From the NCBI GenBank assembly GCA_016198545.1, contig JACQIJ010000087.1, positions 1-34,656 on the forward strand: a stretch of 34,656 bases of DNA, written 5' to 3'. Made by a program: the position numbers and the translations under genes. The stretch is from Pseudomonadota bacterium. GTDB taxonomy: Bacteria > Pseudomonadota > Alphaproteobacteria > Micavibrionales > Micavibrionaceae. How positions within the stretch are numbered: position 1 is the first letter of the stretch; every line of letters begins with the position of its first letter. Positions 1 through 7,745 of the stretch are shown here, piece after piece. The notes beneath the pieces were generated by a model. The model was given only the letters and a program-made list of their open reading frames with translations, was not told the DNA's origin and made no database searches.

Positions 1-559
1 CTGCTCGTCCCCACGGAATGTCGATCTCCTGCAGTGAGGGAACGTATTCCAATCCCTTGTCGTTCGGATACCGGGCCTGCTGATCGGCGTCGGTGTAACG
101 GCGCGTCCTGGCGCGTTCCAAGTCGCGCAGGCGGCTTTCGACCATCAGCGTGACCGTGGCGGTGGGGGCACCGTCCACGATTTCGACCGTGTCCATGCGC
201 CCGTCGAATATAATCACTGGATCGGAGACGAGAGCACGATCCTCGTCCAGAAAACCCAGATAGACCTTCGCCTTGCGGCCCTGGATCGGCTCGGAAATGA
301 CGTCGGCCAGGTTTTCCGTCTTCACGCCGGAAAGCTGTAGGCTCATTCCGGTCGCTCGCAGTTCGAGGGTCTCCTCGACCGTCGAGACGCGGCCCAGTGT
401 GCCGATGCCTTTCCAGACTTGCGAATCCCATTCCAGATCGCCGACGCCGGACCACAGGCGCGTCGTTCCCGAAAGGAAATCCAGCCACGCAAGCAGGATG
501 GGCCGCACCACCTCCTTTTCGGTTTCGGTGACGGCCGGTGCGTCCAGACGGTTCATCAT
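1..559 (-). CDS. Phage tail-tip / virion structural protein (3' part missing)
   Basis: This reverse-strand gene starts at 559-557 and runs off the left end, so about 186 residues are visible. Two consecutive ATG codons (559 and 556) are possible starts; the first overlaps the stop of the upstream tail gene (ATGA), showing translational coupling. The visible protein begins MMNRLDAPAVTETEKEV and contains a region like VESRLRDLERARTRRYTDAD followed by a PNDKGLEYVPSLQ stretch. From memory these resemble alphaproteobacterial prophage tail proteins of the DUF2163-like kind, which come after the tape measure. The position downstream of the tape measure and two tail genes supports a baseplate or tail-tip role. 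No catalytic motif is seen, and the exact family is uncertain because the C-terminus is outside the window. Confidence 0.7.
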   Translation of the reverse strand, partial: MMNRLDAPAVTETEKEVVRPILLAWLDFLSGTTRLWSGVGDLEWDSQVWKGIGTLGRVSTVEETLELRATGMSLQLSGVKTENLADVISEPIQGRKAKVYLGFLDEDRALVSDPVIIFDGRMDTVEIVDGAPTATVTLMVESRLRDLERARTRRYTDADQQARYPNDKGLEYVPSLQEIDIPWGRA

Positions 560-1527
560 GGCAGGGCTTCTTCCAGTCGGAGTTGGTAGGTTGAAATCAA
601 AGGCGGCTTCGTATCATTGAAGCCGGAATCATCATCGATCAGGCGCATGACCACTTTCACGCCGCCTGTTTTCAGGGATTGCCGCACGACAGCCTCGCGG
701 ATGACCGGAGCGATGACGACCTGCCCGTATCCGTTCGCGTCTGTGACGGTATCGAATAAAATCAAGTGACCGCGTTCCGGCGACGTCTGGATTCCTTCCC
801 CGGCGAAGAGAATTCCTTCAATCCACGGCGCGAGACCGTCGATGGCAAGGCGGTTCCAGGCACCGCCGACAAGTTCCGGCTGTCCGGCGCCTTCGAAAAA
901 GCGCCCGCCAACCTGAAAGAGAATGTCGTCGCCGTTCTCGGCTTCAAGACCGAAGCCTTCCTCCATGCCGATATCAAGCGGTTCGCCTTCCTCCAGCGTC
1001 AGAAAATCACCGCGCTCAGTCAGGAACGGAATGCCGACATTCTCGCCCCAGATCTCGTCGCCATTCTCCGTCAGGAGAAAAACGCCGTCATCGCCGAACA
1101 GGAAAGCGTCGAACACGCCGCCGCACAGGGAGTTTTCCTCCAGCCCCAGCGGCACGGATTCCTCTATGCACAGGAAACCGCCGTCCTGCGTCATGTCATT
1201 AAAATCGTATTCGTCGTCGAAAAACGTCAGCCCCACGGCGGCCGCGTAGGCATCCATGCTGTCCGTGACCGTCCTGACCTTCGTCCTACGGAAATCGGGA
1301 ACCAGAAGCTTTCCCGAAGGCCCGCTCAGTCCGGCGATCAGCGCATCCATGACGGCGGCCTTGTTCTTCGGCAGCCTAAAATCCAGCACCGCAACCCAGC
1401 GCGATCCCTTGCGCCCGCGCGCCTGCATCTGGCCTGTAAGGCCGGAGACGAAACTGGAGGTGCGCGCACGAATATAAAAACTCTGCCCGACCGGATAGAG
1501 TCCCTCTGGCCAGTCGGTCGCGGTCAT
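556..1527 (-). CDS. Phage tail protein, long paralogue with an acidic insertion
   Basis: This 323-aa protein is a paralogue of the gene just upstream. Both open with a 'P.GQSF(Y/F)IR' type segment, share a 'RRxDALxAxLxGPxGxxxxPDFRR' type block (PDFRRTKV here, PDFRRLKA there), and end with 'VxMRLIDDD' followed by a QLxLxExLP tail. The shared frame is interrupted here by an acidic, Gly-rich insertion at about residues 115-200, with repeated short units such as FLLTENGDE, FLTERGDF and LTLEEGEP. The gene overlaps both neighbours by 4 bases, typical of a co-translated late operon. A tail structural role is inferred from its place after the tape measure; no enzyme motif is seen. The repeats could be a surface-exposed, variable segment. 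Confidence 0.75.
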   Translation of the reverse strand: MTATDWPEGLYPVGQSFYIRARTSSFVSGLTGQMQARGRKGSRWVAVLDFRLPKNKAAVMDALIAGLSGPSGKLLVPDFRRTKVRTVTDSMDAYAAAVGLTFFDDEYDFNDMTQDGGFLCIEESVPLGLEENSLCGGVFDAFLFGDDGVFLLTENGDEIWGENVGIPFLTERGDFLTLEEGEPLDIGMEEGFGLEAENGDDILFQVGGRFFEGAGQPELVGGAWNRLAIDGLAPWIEGILFAGEGIQTSPERGHLILFDTVTDANGYGQVVIAPVIREAVVRQSLKTGGVKVVMRLIDDDSGFNDTKPPLISTYQLRLEEALP

Positions 1528-2132
1528 TCTTGTGGCAAAACTTCTATGAGCTGGAGTTGAAAACTCGAACGCAGGCGATTGTCCGTCAGGTTGCTGCCTG
1601 CGTCATCGTCGATCAGCCGCATCAGAACGCGGCAGTTATCCGTAATCAGATCGCCGACCTCGACGGGATCCCGCAGGCGCGGTGCCACGGGGACGGAAGC
1701 CTCTCCGCTCCCATCGGCATCGATATTCTGCACGACCATGTGCGTCCGGCCCTCCGACGTCTGGATCAGGTCGCCCGCCAACAAAACGCCGGTCGCGGAC
1801 GGCGTAAAACCGGAAAGGCTCAATGTGTTGCCGGTGCCGCCATCGAGTTGCGGCGACCCCGCAAGAGAGCCTTTGGCTTTCAGCCTCCTGAAATCCGGCA
1901 TATGCACATAGCCGACCGGGCCTTCCAGGGCGGCCAGCAAGGCATCGATGCGGCGGGAATCACGGTCGCCGCGCATGAGCTGCAGCTGCGTCACCCACCG
2001 CGCGCCGTCGCGTTCCTGCACCTGAACATGGCCCGTCAAAGGGCTTTCAAATCGGATCGTGTTGGTGCGGATAAAAAACGCCTGCGACACCGGACGTAAA
2101 TCCAGCGGCCAGATAACTGTCGCTTCGGTCAA
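1524..2132 (-). CDS. Phage tail protein, short paralogue (TTG start)
   Basis: The frame is open up to 2192, but a TTG at 2132-2130 lies behind a strong GGAGG ribosome site and begins TEATVIWPLDL, which aligns with the start MTATDWPEGLY of the neighbouring paralogue. I therefore take TTG as the start, giving 202 aa. The longer reading would also place a 16-bp perfect hairpin inside the coding region. The protein shares its N-terminal block, the PDFRR block and the C-terminal MRLIDDDAG segment with the next gene but lacks the acidic insertion, so it represents the compact form of the fold. It is probably a tail-tip or distal tail structural protein. It is the first gene after the interruption of the tail operon at 2.1-3.1 kb. 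Confidence 0.75.
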   Translation of the reverse strand: MTEATVIWPLDLRPVSQAFFIRTNTIRFESPLTGHVQVQERDGARWVTQLQLMRGDRDSRRIDALLAALEGPVGYVHMPDFRRLKAKGSLAGSPQLDGGTGNTLSLSGFTPSATGVLLAGDLIQTSEGRTHMVVQNIDADGSGEASVPVAPRLRDPVEVGDLITDNCRVLMRLIDDDAGSNLTDNRLRSSFQLQLIEVLPQE

Positions 2133-2147
2133 GAAAACCTCCAAAAG

Positions 2148-2184
2148 ATTGCGACGCGAATCGGCGTTCGATTCGCGTCGCAAT
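2148..2184. repeat. Perfect 16-bp inverted repeat, 5-nt loop
   Basis: The arms 2148-2163 (ATTGCGACGCGAATCG) and 2169-2184 are exact reverse complements around the loop GCGTT. It lies 16 bases upstream of the TTG start of the short tail paralogue, just before its GGAGG ribosome site. No T-run follows on either strand, so it is a poor classical terminator. It could be a protein-binding palindrome, an mRNA processing or stability hairpin, or the scar of an insertion. Confidence 0.85.
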
Positions 2185-2219
2185 TCTTCCAAAATATTAT
2201 TGAAAAAAGAGAGGGGCTA

Positions 2220-2266
2220 GGAACGCATTTTCAAGGTTACGGCCATTGTGCCTTGCAAAACGTTCC
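2220..2266. repeat. Imperfect long inverted repeat
   Basis: The outer arms GGAACG (2220-2225) and CGTTCC (2261-2266) enclose inner complementary tracts, TTTT with AAAA and CAAGG with CCTTG, separated by one- or two-base offsets. Together they form a long interrupted stem with a loop of about 14 bases. No T-run follows it. Function is unknown; together with the neighbouring hairpins it makes this leader strongly structured. Confidence 0.5.
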
Positions 2267-2298
2267 TGTTTCGTTCAGAGTCAGAATCATTGGCCATG

Positions 2299-2328
2299 AA
2301 AAAAGCCGGGGTTGCTGCCCCAGCCTTT
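2299..2328 (-). terminator. Rho-independent terminator, reverse strand
   Basis: On the reverse strand the stem GCTGGGG pairs with CCCCGGC (one G:U pair) around a 6-base loop and is followed by six T residues (A-run at 2299-2304 on the forward strand). It would stop late-operon transcripts about 170 bases before the two tail paralogues, so those genes need antitermination, readthrough or their own promoter. Confidence 0.75.
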
Positions 2329-2451
2329 CATGAAACCCGCAAATGTTGAAACTGTCTGCGGATCAAAACCTCAAAGGGATCGTAACCCGATCACCGGCCC
2401 TGGTCAATAAGGCAGTTTCTTCCATAAACCTTATGAACAGGAGTAGGACGA

Positions 2452-2778
2452 ATGTCTAACGCCCCCGAAGTAACTTGGACGACCAACCGTGGCAAATACG
2501 TTTACTTTGTGCATGCCATCAATACTAAATTCAGCAACGTGGCCGGAAACTACATTTTCGGTTACCAAGGCCGCGATAGTAAATGGTACGCTGTTTATAT
2601 CGGCCAAACTAATGACCTCGGCGCACGGCTTGCCGACCACGAGAAATTGCCGCTGGCGATCAAAAATGGTGCCACGCATATTCTCGCGCACACCAATAGC
2701 AACGAACAGGCGCGGCTGGCCGAAGAAGCCGATCTGATCGCGGTCTGCCAACCGATCTGCAATGATAAACTGAAATAA
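2452..2778 (+). CDS. Small stand-alone GIY-YIG nuclease-domain protein
   Basis: This 108-aa forward-strand gene sits inside a reverse-strand tail operon. The fold is visible as NYIF (residues about 27-30) for the 'GIY' part, WYAVYIGQTNDLGARL for the 'YIG' part with its trailing Arg, a His in ADHEK, and the metal-binding Glu in the helix QARLAEEADLI, ending with PICNDK. The whole protein is little more than the catalytic domain, like UvrC- or Slx1-type single-domain members; no DNA-binding extension is present. Its ribosome site is AGGAG about 8 bases before ATG. Its TAA stop directly abuts the stop codon of the opposing gene at 2779. It may be a homing-type or moron nuclease; target and activity cannot be read from the sequence. 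Confidence 0.8.
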   Translation: MSNAPEVTWTTNRGKYVYFVHAINTKFSNVAGNYIFGYQGRDSKWYAVYIGQTNDLGARLADHEKLPLAIKNGATHILAHTNSNEQARLAEEADLIAVCQPICNDKLK

Positions 2779-3102
2779 TTAGCAGGATCGTTCCCAGCCG
2801 GAACAACGCACCGAGAATTCAAGGTGTGTAAGCGGCGATTCTGGACTGAACTTCACATCAAAACCGTATATCCATCCATCCTCTTCGCTTTTGCGGGGAG
2901 GATGGAATTTTTTGATCCAGCATTTTGTACCATCGGAAAGCTCAAAGTCGTGGTCGCGCTGCACATCATTGGGTAACCGAGCGAACAAGGCTTCCATTAC
3001 TTCGGCGGCGACACGCTCTTTTTGAGACGAGCCTTCCTTGATCAGCATGCCAAAAGGAAGCTGAGATATATTCGATTTTCCTTTTTCAACGCCCGTTTTC
3101 AT
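2779..3102 (-). CDS. Hypothetical protein in the tail-operon insertion
   Basis: I do not recognise this protein of about 107 aa. ATG at 3102 (MKTGVEKGK) is chosen; a TTG at 3120 in the same frame is possible but lies too close to its AAAGGG. The protein has an N-terminal helix rich in Lys, Glu and Ala (QKERVAAEVMEALFARL) and a C-terminal half rich in aromatic residues and Lys (DGTKCWIKKFHPP, GWIYGFDVKFSP, HLEFSVRC). No signal peptide or membrane segment is seen. It lies 76 bases downstream of the tape measure and is convergent with the GIY-YIG gene with no spacer. It may belong to the same inserted cassette or be an original small tail-operon gene. Confidence 0.6.
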   Translation of the reverse strand: MKTGVEKGKSNISQLPFGMLIKEGSSQKERVAAEVMEALFARLPNDVQRDHDFELSDGTKCWIKKFHPPRKSEEDGWIYGFDVKFSPESPLTHLEFSVRCSGWERSC

Positions 3103-3178
3103 ACCGTGATTTTCTCGCAAATCCCTTTATAAAAGACTAACGTACATTGGAAAATAAGGTTCCCAAATCGATGGTTTA

Positions 3179-5680
3179 TCAATCAAACCTTCCTCCCCGG
3201 CGTTGCCATGAATCCACGACCTCGGCGCGGGCAGCGGCGGCGCTGGTGCGAACGATGCCCGGAATGCGGGCCGACAGGGCGCGGTCGACAGCCTGTTCGA
3301 CCTGGCGGGCGGTTGCGGCAGGATCTGCAGATCCGCGCGCATCCACATTGACCATGTAAGATGAACCGCCGCCCGACGCTTCCACGCCCAGCCTGCCGGA
3401 AGGAAGGCGCCGCAACGGCATGATCGCTTCCGGCCCGGCTTCGCCCATGAGGCCGATGCCTTTGGCCATCGGGAAGATTGTCGGCTGAAATACGACCGAA
3501 CCGTTTCCGAAGGCATGGACGGGCATGCCGTGGGCGAAAACATTGCCCTGGGCGCTGCCGAAGAAGTTGCCGATCACCTGGTTAAGGGAATTGGCCAGAG
3601 GCCCGGTGATCTGCGTGCGGATGATGAGCCGCGTGATGTCGGAGATCATCGAATTCACCATGTCCTTCCAGTTGACCTTTCCGGTGGTGGTGAATTCGAC
3701 GAGGGCATCCTCCAGCCCCTGCAGCATCCTTGTCGTGACCTGCTGGACCTGCGAAGCCATGTCTGTGGCCTCGTCGGCATAATCCTGCAGCGCGCGCTGG
3801 ACACCCGCCGACCATTCCTTGCTATTTTGCAGCATGGTGTCGCGGGCTTGTTTCGAGGCGACTTCAAATTCCTTCTGGTTTATTGCGCCTTCCTTGAGAA
3901 GCCCGTTAAGCTCCGCCATTCGTTCGTTGTATTTTTCCTGCGCGTTGACCTGTTCTTCCGTTAGCTGCTTGATGTCGTCGATCAATGCCTTGCGGCGTTC
4001 TTCCTCCTTGCGCTTTTCCTCCAGCGCCTCTTTTTCGTCGTACAAGGCTCCGGCCAGAAGTTCGACTTCCCGGCGCTGATTCTGCGTGGCTTCGGCGGAC
4101 AGGCGGCGGACGGCCTGGTCGATAAAGTTCTGCCGTTCCGATTTTCCCAGCGCGGCGATTTCAATATTCAGGGACTCGACGACCTTCTTGTTGGCCTCGA
4201 CGGTTTTTCCCTTTTGTTCGGCTTCCGCCTTTGCGCGCTTGTCCGCAGCCTCAGCGCGCTTTTTCTCGGCATCGGCTTCCTGGTCGGCGAACTGCTTCAG
4301 GCGCACGTTCCTGACTTCAAGCGCGTCCGAAAGGAGATTGCCGATTTCGTCAGCGTTGAATTCGTTCCGCAGGGTTTCGATCAAATCGATCTGCTTCTGA
4401 TATTCGGCTTCGATCCGAGCGGCACCCTTGGTGGTGAGATCGAACAATTGCTGTTCGAGGGTGTTTCTCAGGCTCTCGGCCTGCTTCGCCTGGTCCTCCA
4501 GTTTTTGTAGGGCAGCTTCCGCGCTGGCGGCACCCACCGTATCCCCAGTTCCGGCCCTGGCGTTTTTATCCGCTTCCAGCTTGCCTTTCTTGTCCTGCAG
4601 CTGCTTGCGCTGCTCTTCGAGACGGTCGATTTCTCCCTGCAGCCTGTTCGTCTCGACATGAAACGGATCGATGAGAAAGCCGAGCTTCCCGGCCTGCTGC
4701 TCCTGAGAGCCGATATTGCCCAGCCTCTTTTGCAGGGACTCTATGCTCTCGTCGAGATTTTTAATGTCGCGGGTGACGCCGCGCAGGCTTTGTCCCTCCA
4801 GCTTGAAATCGCCGCTGAAGAACAGCTTCATCTTTTCATAGGCGGTTCCGGCGTCCGCCGCCAGTTCCGACAGAAAAGTTGAAGTGTCGGCGATAATCGG
4901 GGACAGATCGAGCAGCGCCCGGCTCAGGTTCGCCGATATGACCTTGTGCAGCGTGGCCAGCTCGTCCTGCGCTTTTTCGGCATTGCGGAGCAAATCCTCG
5001 TCGAGCACCAGACCGAGATCACGCGCTCTCTGGCGCATGGTCTCCATCTCGGCGGAGCCTTTGGCCAGAAGCCCGACCATCGCCACGCCTTCGCGCCCGA
5101 AGAGATTATAGGCGACACGCGCGCGCTCGGTAGGATTTTCGATGCCGCTCAAAGCGTTGGAAACCTGGTTGATGATGGTTTCCGTGTTTTTGAGACGGCC
5201 TTCTGTATCAAGAACAGACACGCCCAGAAGCTCGAAGGCCCGTTTGGCCTCGCCGGTTCCCGCCGCCGCCTCGCCGATGCGGATCGTGAATTTCTGCAGC
5301 GCCTTGTCGAAACGCTCCTGCGACACGCCAGACAGATCGGCGGCGTAGCGCAATTCCTGCAGCGCGTCCGTGCTGATCCCGATATTGTCCGCCGTCTTGG
5401 CAATGGCATCAGCGGAGTCGATGGCCCGTTTCGTCAACAGGGCAAGGCCGCCGATGCTGGCCGCGCTGAGCGCCGAGGCGGCCATCAGCTTGATGCTGCC
5501 CGACAGGGACTTCGCCCGGCCGGTCAGGGATTCAAGGCCGCTGGAGGCGCTCTTGCCGCCTTTTTCAATTTGTTGAAGGGATTTCTCCCCGCTGGTGCCG
5601 ATTTCGACAAGCTCGGCCTTGACCTTGCCGCCATCCTCGACCGCCAGCCTGACGGCGTATGTGTGTTGAACCTTAGCCAT
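3179..5680 (-). CDS. Tail tape measure protein
   Basis: At 833 aa this is the longest protein in the window and shows the usual tape-measure plan. It has an N-terminal helical region with a hydrophobic stretch (SIKLMAASALSAASIGGLALL, about residues 62-82), a SADAIAKTADNIGIS-type segment common in these proteins, a long coiled-coil region rich in Ala, Glu, Lys and Gln (about 300-620), and the C-terminal signature GEAGPEAIMPLRRLPSGRLG found in siphophage tape measures. The protein sets tail length and spans the tail lumen; at the usual 0.15 nm per residue the tail would be about 125 nm (inference). The ATG at 5680 overlaps the end of the frameshifted chaperone product, a standard arrangement. 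Confidence 0.92.
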   Translation of the reverse strand: MAKVQHTYAVRLAVEDGGKVKAELVEIGTSGEKSLQQIEKGGKSASSGLESLTGRAKSLSGSIKLMAASALSAASIGGLALLTKRAIDSADAIAKTADNIGISTDALQELRYAADLSGVSQERFDKALQKFTIRIGEAAAGTGEAKRAFELLGVSVLDTEGRLKNTETIINQVSNALSGIENPTERARVAYNLFGREGVAMVGLLAKGSAEMETMRQRARDLGLVLDEDLLRNAEKAQDELATLHKVISANLSRALLDLSPIIADTSTFLSELAADAGTAYEKMKLFFSGDFKLEGQSLRGVTRDIKNLDESIESLQKRLGNIGSQEQQAGKLGFLIDPFHVETNRLQGEIDRLEEQRKQLQDKKGKLEADKNARAGTGDTVGAASAEAALQKLEDQAKQAESLRNTLEQQLFDLTTKGAARIEAEYQKQIDLIETLRNEFNADEIGNLLSDALEVRNVRLKQFADQEADAEKKRAEAADKRAKAEAEQKGKTVEANKKVVESLNIEIAALGKSERQNFIDQAVRRLSAEATQNQRREVELLAGALYDEKEALEEKRKEEERRKALIDDIKQLTEEQVNAQEKYNERMAELNGLLKEGAINQKEFEVASKQARDTMLQNSKEWSAGVQRALQDYADEATDMASQVQQVTTRMLQGLEDALVEFTTTGKVNWKDMVNSMISDITRLIIRTQITGPLANSLNQVIGNFFGSAQGNVFAHGMPVHAFGNGSVVFQPTIFPMAKGIGLMGEAGPEAIMPLRRLPSGRLGVEASGGGSSYMVNVDARGSADPAATARQVEQAVDRALSARIPGIVRTSAAAARAEVVDSWQRRGGRFD

Positions 5681-6011
5681 TCTCGTCCATACCGTTGTCG
5701 TTCAGAAGCGGCAGGATGACGGCCTCGGCTTCCTGCAAAAGTTCGGAAACCGTTACCGTGTCGTAACCGCGCGCTTGCGCTATCTGGAGGGCCGCACCCA
5801 CGCCGATGCCGATGACGCGGCCGGAGGGGGAAAGACGCAATTGACCGAGGGATGCCATGAGCACATCCCACGCCTGGTATTCCTCCTCGTGGATCAGCTC
5901 GTGCTCGTCGTAGGGGCATCCTTCGCATCCGAGACCGAGGCTTTTGCAGCCTTGGCAATATTCCGGCCCTCCGCCGCGCTGGAAGTGCCAGCCGCAGAGA
6001 GCCTTGATGCG
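5673..6011 (-). CDS. Tail assembly chaperone T extension, made by -1 frameshift (gpGT-like)
   Basis: This frame has no start of its own at the right place. It becomes joined to the upstream chaperone frame by a -1 slip at A AAA AAC (6011-6017). The fusion reads 121 residues from the upstream frame, then RIKALCGWHFQRGGG and on, for about 233 aa in total. The extension is Cys-rich near its start (C in ALCGW, then YCQGC, then GCEGCPYDEH), suggesting a metal-binding knuckle, and ends NDNGMDENG. A short open frame beginning MLMASLGQL (5864) could be mistaken for a separate gene. Frameshifted G/GT pairs upstream of the tape measure are a classic siphophage feature; the longer form links tape measure and tube subunits during assembly and is absent from virions. 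Confidence 0.8.
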   Translation of the reverse strand, partial: RIKALCGWHFQRGGGPEYCQGCKSLGLGCEGCPYDEHELIHEEEYQAWDVLMASLGQLRLSPSGRVIGIGVGAALQIAQARGYDTVTVSELLQEAEAVILPLLNDNGMDENG

Positions 6012-6373
6012 TTTTTTGAGGCGTTCAGAAGAACCTGCCGCAGCGTGAATTCCTGATAGAACCGTTCGCCCACAGGATATAAATCCATGACGGCGCGGAG
6101 GTTCTCCGGCGTGGCGGCGGCATCCTGTCCGTCCATCTCCACGCCCTTGATGGCGGTGACATGGCGCTCGGCAAGCTCATATATAAGGTATGCCTGGTAC
6201 ACGCCGTCCCTGGTCTCGGCATCGGCGTCCTTGGGGGCCGCCTTGTCGGAAGCCCGCCGCGCCGCCGCCTGTGCCGCCAGCATCGAGGCCGTGGTCAGAG
6301 GCGTGACGGTGGCGACGATGCCGTAAGGAAGGTCGAGATCGTAAGGTTCGTTTTTTTGTTTCAGGCTGATCAT
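5894..6373 (-). CDS. Tail assembly chaperone (gpG-like)
   Basis: This 159-aa protein lies between the tail tube and tape measure genes, where the chaperone G gene of siphophages is expected. It starts MISLKQKNEPYDLDLPYG and contains an Ala-rich helical middle (AAQAAARRASDKAAPKD) and a YELAERHVTAIKGVEMD segment. The last 38 residues after the slippery site are low complexity (Ser, Ala, Thr), as expected for the non-shifted tail of such a protein. It overlaps the tube gene by 4 bases. The assignment rests on gene order plus the in-frame A AAA AAC slip site. Confidence 0.8.
   Translation of the reverse strand: MISLKQKNEPYDLDLPYGIVATVTPLTTASMLAAQAAARRASDKAAPKDADAETRDGVYQAYLIYELAERHVTAIKGVEMDGQDAAATPENLRAVMDLYPVGERFYQEFTLRQVLLNASKNASRLSAAGTSSAAEGRNIAKAAKASVSDAKDAPTTSTS
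6011..6017 (-). promoter_or_regulatory. Slippery heptamer A AAA AAC for -1 frameshifting
   Basis: On the reverse strand the zero frame reads TCA AAA AAC GCA. A one-base backward slip gives AAA AAA CGC, entering an open frame of 112 codons that ends at 5673. The heptamer fits the X XXY YYZ rule exactly, and its place near the end of the tail chaperone gene is where such sites occur in lambda-like phages. I did not find an obvious stimulatory pseudoknot by eye. Confidence 0.82.
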
Positions 6374-7635
6374 GCGTACTGACTCCCGTCCAGATCGTTA
6401 AGAAGAGTAACCGTGAGCATTTGACCGGCACTTTCGTTTTTCGCGCCGGTAAATTCGAACGTCGCCTGCACGCCGCCTGGGCCGTTGACGGCTACTCTGG
6501 GCTTTTTCAAATGAGCCTCATGCGCTGTAAACGTAATGGATAGGCCGGAGTCCAGCGTGTAGGAGAACTCCAGATCAATCGGATCGCCGTCCTGCGCCTT
6601 GTCAAAAAACGTCGTGTCGGCGAAACGGACATCGATGCTGCCCGTCAACGACGCCACAGTGGGATCTGCGCCGTCGATCTTGCCGTCGTCGCGGATGGTC
6701 TCGATGCGCTCCAGATTATTCGAATAAGTGAAGTTTCCCGCTGTCAGGTTGGCAACCGGGACGCCGCCGCTGCGGATCTCTCCTTGGAACTGGCTGATCC
6801 GTCCGAAAGTGAGCGTCTGGGGCGTGCCGCCGAGCGTGGCGCCGTTGCGGCCTTCGCCCTGGGCGACGACACTGACGGTGGCCGTCGCCGCGCCGGAACG
6901 CTGAAAGCTGAAGGCAATGGAATTAAGCACGACGCCTGTGTGCATGAAGAAAGCCGGAATCTTCGACAGGCCGACCTCGATGGAGTAGCTCGGCAAATCG
7001 TCGGAGCCGGACAGGAAGACATGGGCCGTCCCGCCGCCCGTCAGCGTATCGCCGCTGACTGTGGCCGCTGAGGCTGCCAGCGTGAAAGCGTTGCCCGCCT
7101 GTCCGGCGGTGTCGTGAACGACCCGCAGGCGCTGCGTTCCGGTCGGTCGGCTGTAGGTGGCGTCGTTGACATCGTCATCGCTGGAGCCGTTGAGAACGCT
7201 GACGATCTCGTCGACCGTCTGGATCCCGGTGCCCTGGATGTCGATCTCGTTGGCACCGGGCGTGTCATCGACGAAGGTGAATTCCACGCCGTTGATGGTG
7301 ATCGTGTCGCCTTGAGTGGGATTGATCGAAAAATCTATATAGCCTTCCGCCGCCACGTCGTCGGAGTCGGGATCGCCAAAAAGGCCGGTCAGCCAGAGGC
7401 CCAGGTAACGCGGATCGACCGGCACGGCGATGTCGCCATCATCGTTGATCACATCGCGCAGGGGCTGGGCCGGATCGCGCCCGAAGCCGAGCACCGGATC
7501 ATCAATAAGCCCTTGTTCGCTGCTGAGATTGCAGCTGGTAAAGGGCATTTTCCAGTAATTGCCCGTCGCGCGCTGCCCGTACGTGGTTTCACGCTTGAGC
7601 AGAAGCGCGGCATTCGAGCCGTAAGCTCTTGCCAT
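6370..7635 (-). CDS. Major tail tube protein
   Basis: This 421-aa protein begins MARAYGSNAALLLKRETTYG and has the layout of phage tail tube proteins: an N-terminal strand region with a SCNLSSEQGLIDDPVLG segment, a beta-rich centre, and a C-terminal domain with FQRSGAATATVSVVAQGE and LERIETIRDDGKIDGADPTVA. An extra beta-rich insertion at about residues 95-210 (GDTITINGVEFTFVDDTPGA onward to GGGTAHVF) makes it longer than usual; it looks like an added domain exposed on the tube surface. The gene follows the tail-terminator gene and precedes the G/GT chaperone. The tube polymerises around the tape measure. Confidence 0.82.
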   Translation of the reverse strand: MARAYGSNAALLLKRETTYGQRATGNYWKMPFTSCNLSSEQGLIDDPVLGFGRDPAQPLRDVINDDGDIAVPVDPRYLGLWLTGLFGDPDSDDVAAEGYIDFSINPTQGDTITINGVEFTFVDDTPGANEIDIQGTGIQTVDEIVSVLNGSSDDDVNDATYSRPTGTQRLRVVHDTAGQAGNAFTLAASAATVSGDTLTGGGTAHVFLSGSDDLPSYSIEVGLSKIPAFFMHTGVVLNSIAFSFQRSGAATATVSVVAQGEGRNGATLGGTPQTLTFGRISQFQGEIRSGGVPVANLTAGNFTYSNNLERIETIRDDGKIDGADPTVASLTGSIDVRFADTTFFDKAQDGDPIDLEFSYTLDSGLSITFTAHEAHLKKPRVAVNGPGGVQATFEFTGAKNESAGQMLTVTLLNDLDGSQYA

Positions 7636-7659
7636 ATCAAGTCTCCATTGCTAGGGGTT

Positions 7660-7686
7660 AAAAAAACGCCCTCCGGAGAGGGCGTT
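7660..7686 (-). terminator. Strong rho-independent terminator, reverse strand
   Basis: A perfect 9-bp stem (AACGCCCTC at 7665-7673 with GAGGGCGTT at 7678-7686) closes a 4-base loop and is followed on the reverse strand by a T-run. It lies only about 25 bases before the tail tube start, so it separates head-gene transcription from tail-gene transcription unless readthrough or antitermination occurs. Confidence 0.85.
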
Positions 7687-7745
7687 CGGTAGTTGTTGAC
7701 TTACCTGCGAAGTGAAGCGTTCATCGGATGGAAAGGAGATGAACC

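Larger units (their letters stand above)
2133..2451. other. Structured intergenic region in the tail operon
   Basis: This 319-base stretch lies between the divergent starts of the short tail paralogue (reverse) and the GIY-YIG gene (forward). It holds a perfect 16-bp inverted repeat (2148-2184), a longer imperfect inverted repeat (2220-2266), a reverse-strand intrinsic terminator (2299-2328) and a small dyad GATCG/CGATC at 2378-2392. No convincing open frame lies inside it. I see no good sigma-70 promoter on either strand, although the GIY-YIG gene needs one and the tail genes downstream of the terminator need either one or readthrough. Confidence 0.6.

Noticed and set aside
766..1560. Forward 264-codon frame over the tail paralogues
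   Set aside because: Antisense to a recognised tail gene, with no ribosome site and no motif; it is a by-product of the codon bias on the other strand.
5673..5864. Separate 63-aa gene beginning MLMASLGQL
   Set aside because: The frame is open far upstream of that ATG and joins the chaperone frame at a perfect A AAA AAC slip site, so it is the end of a frameshift product and not its own gene.
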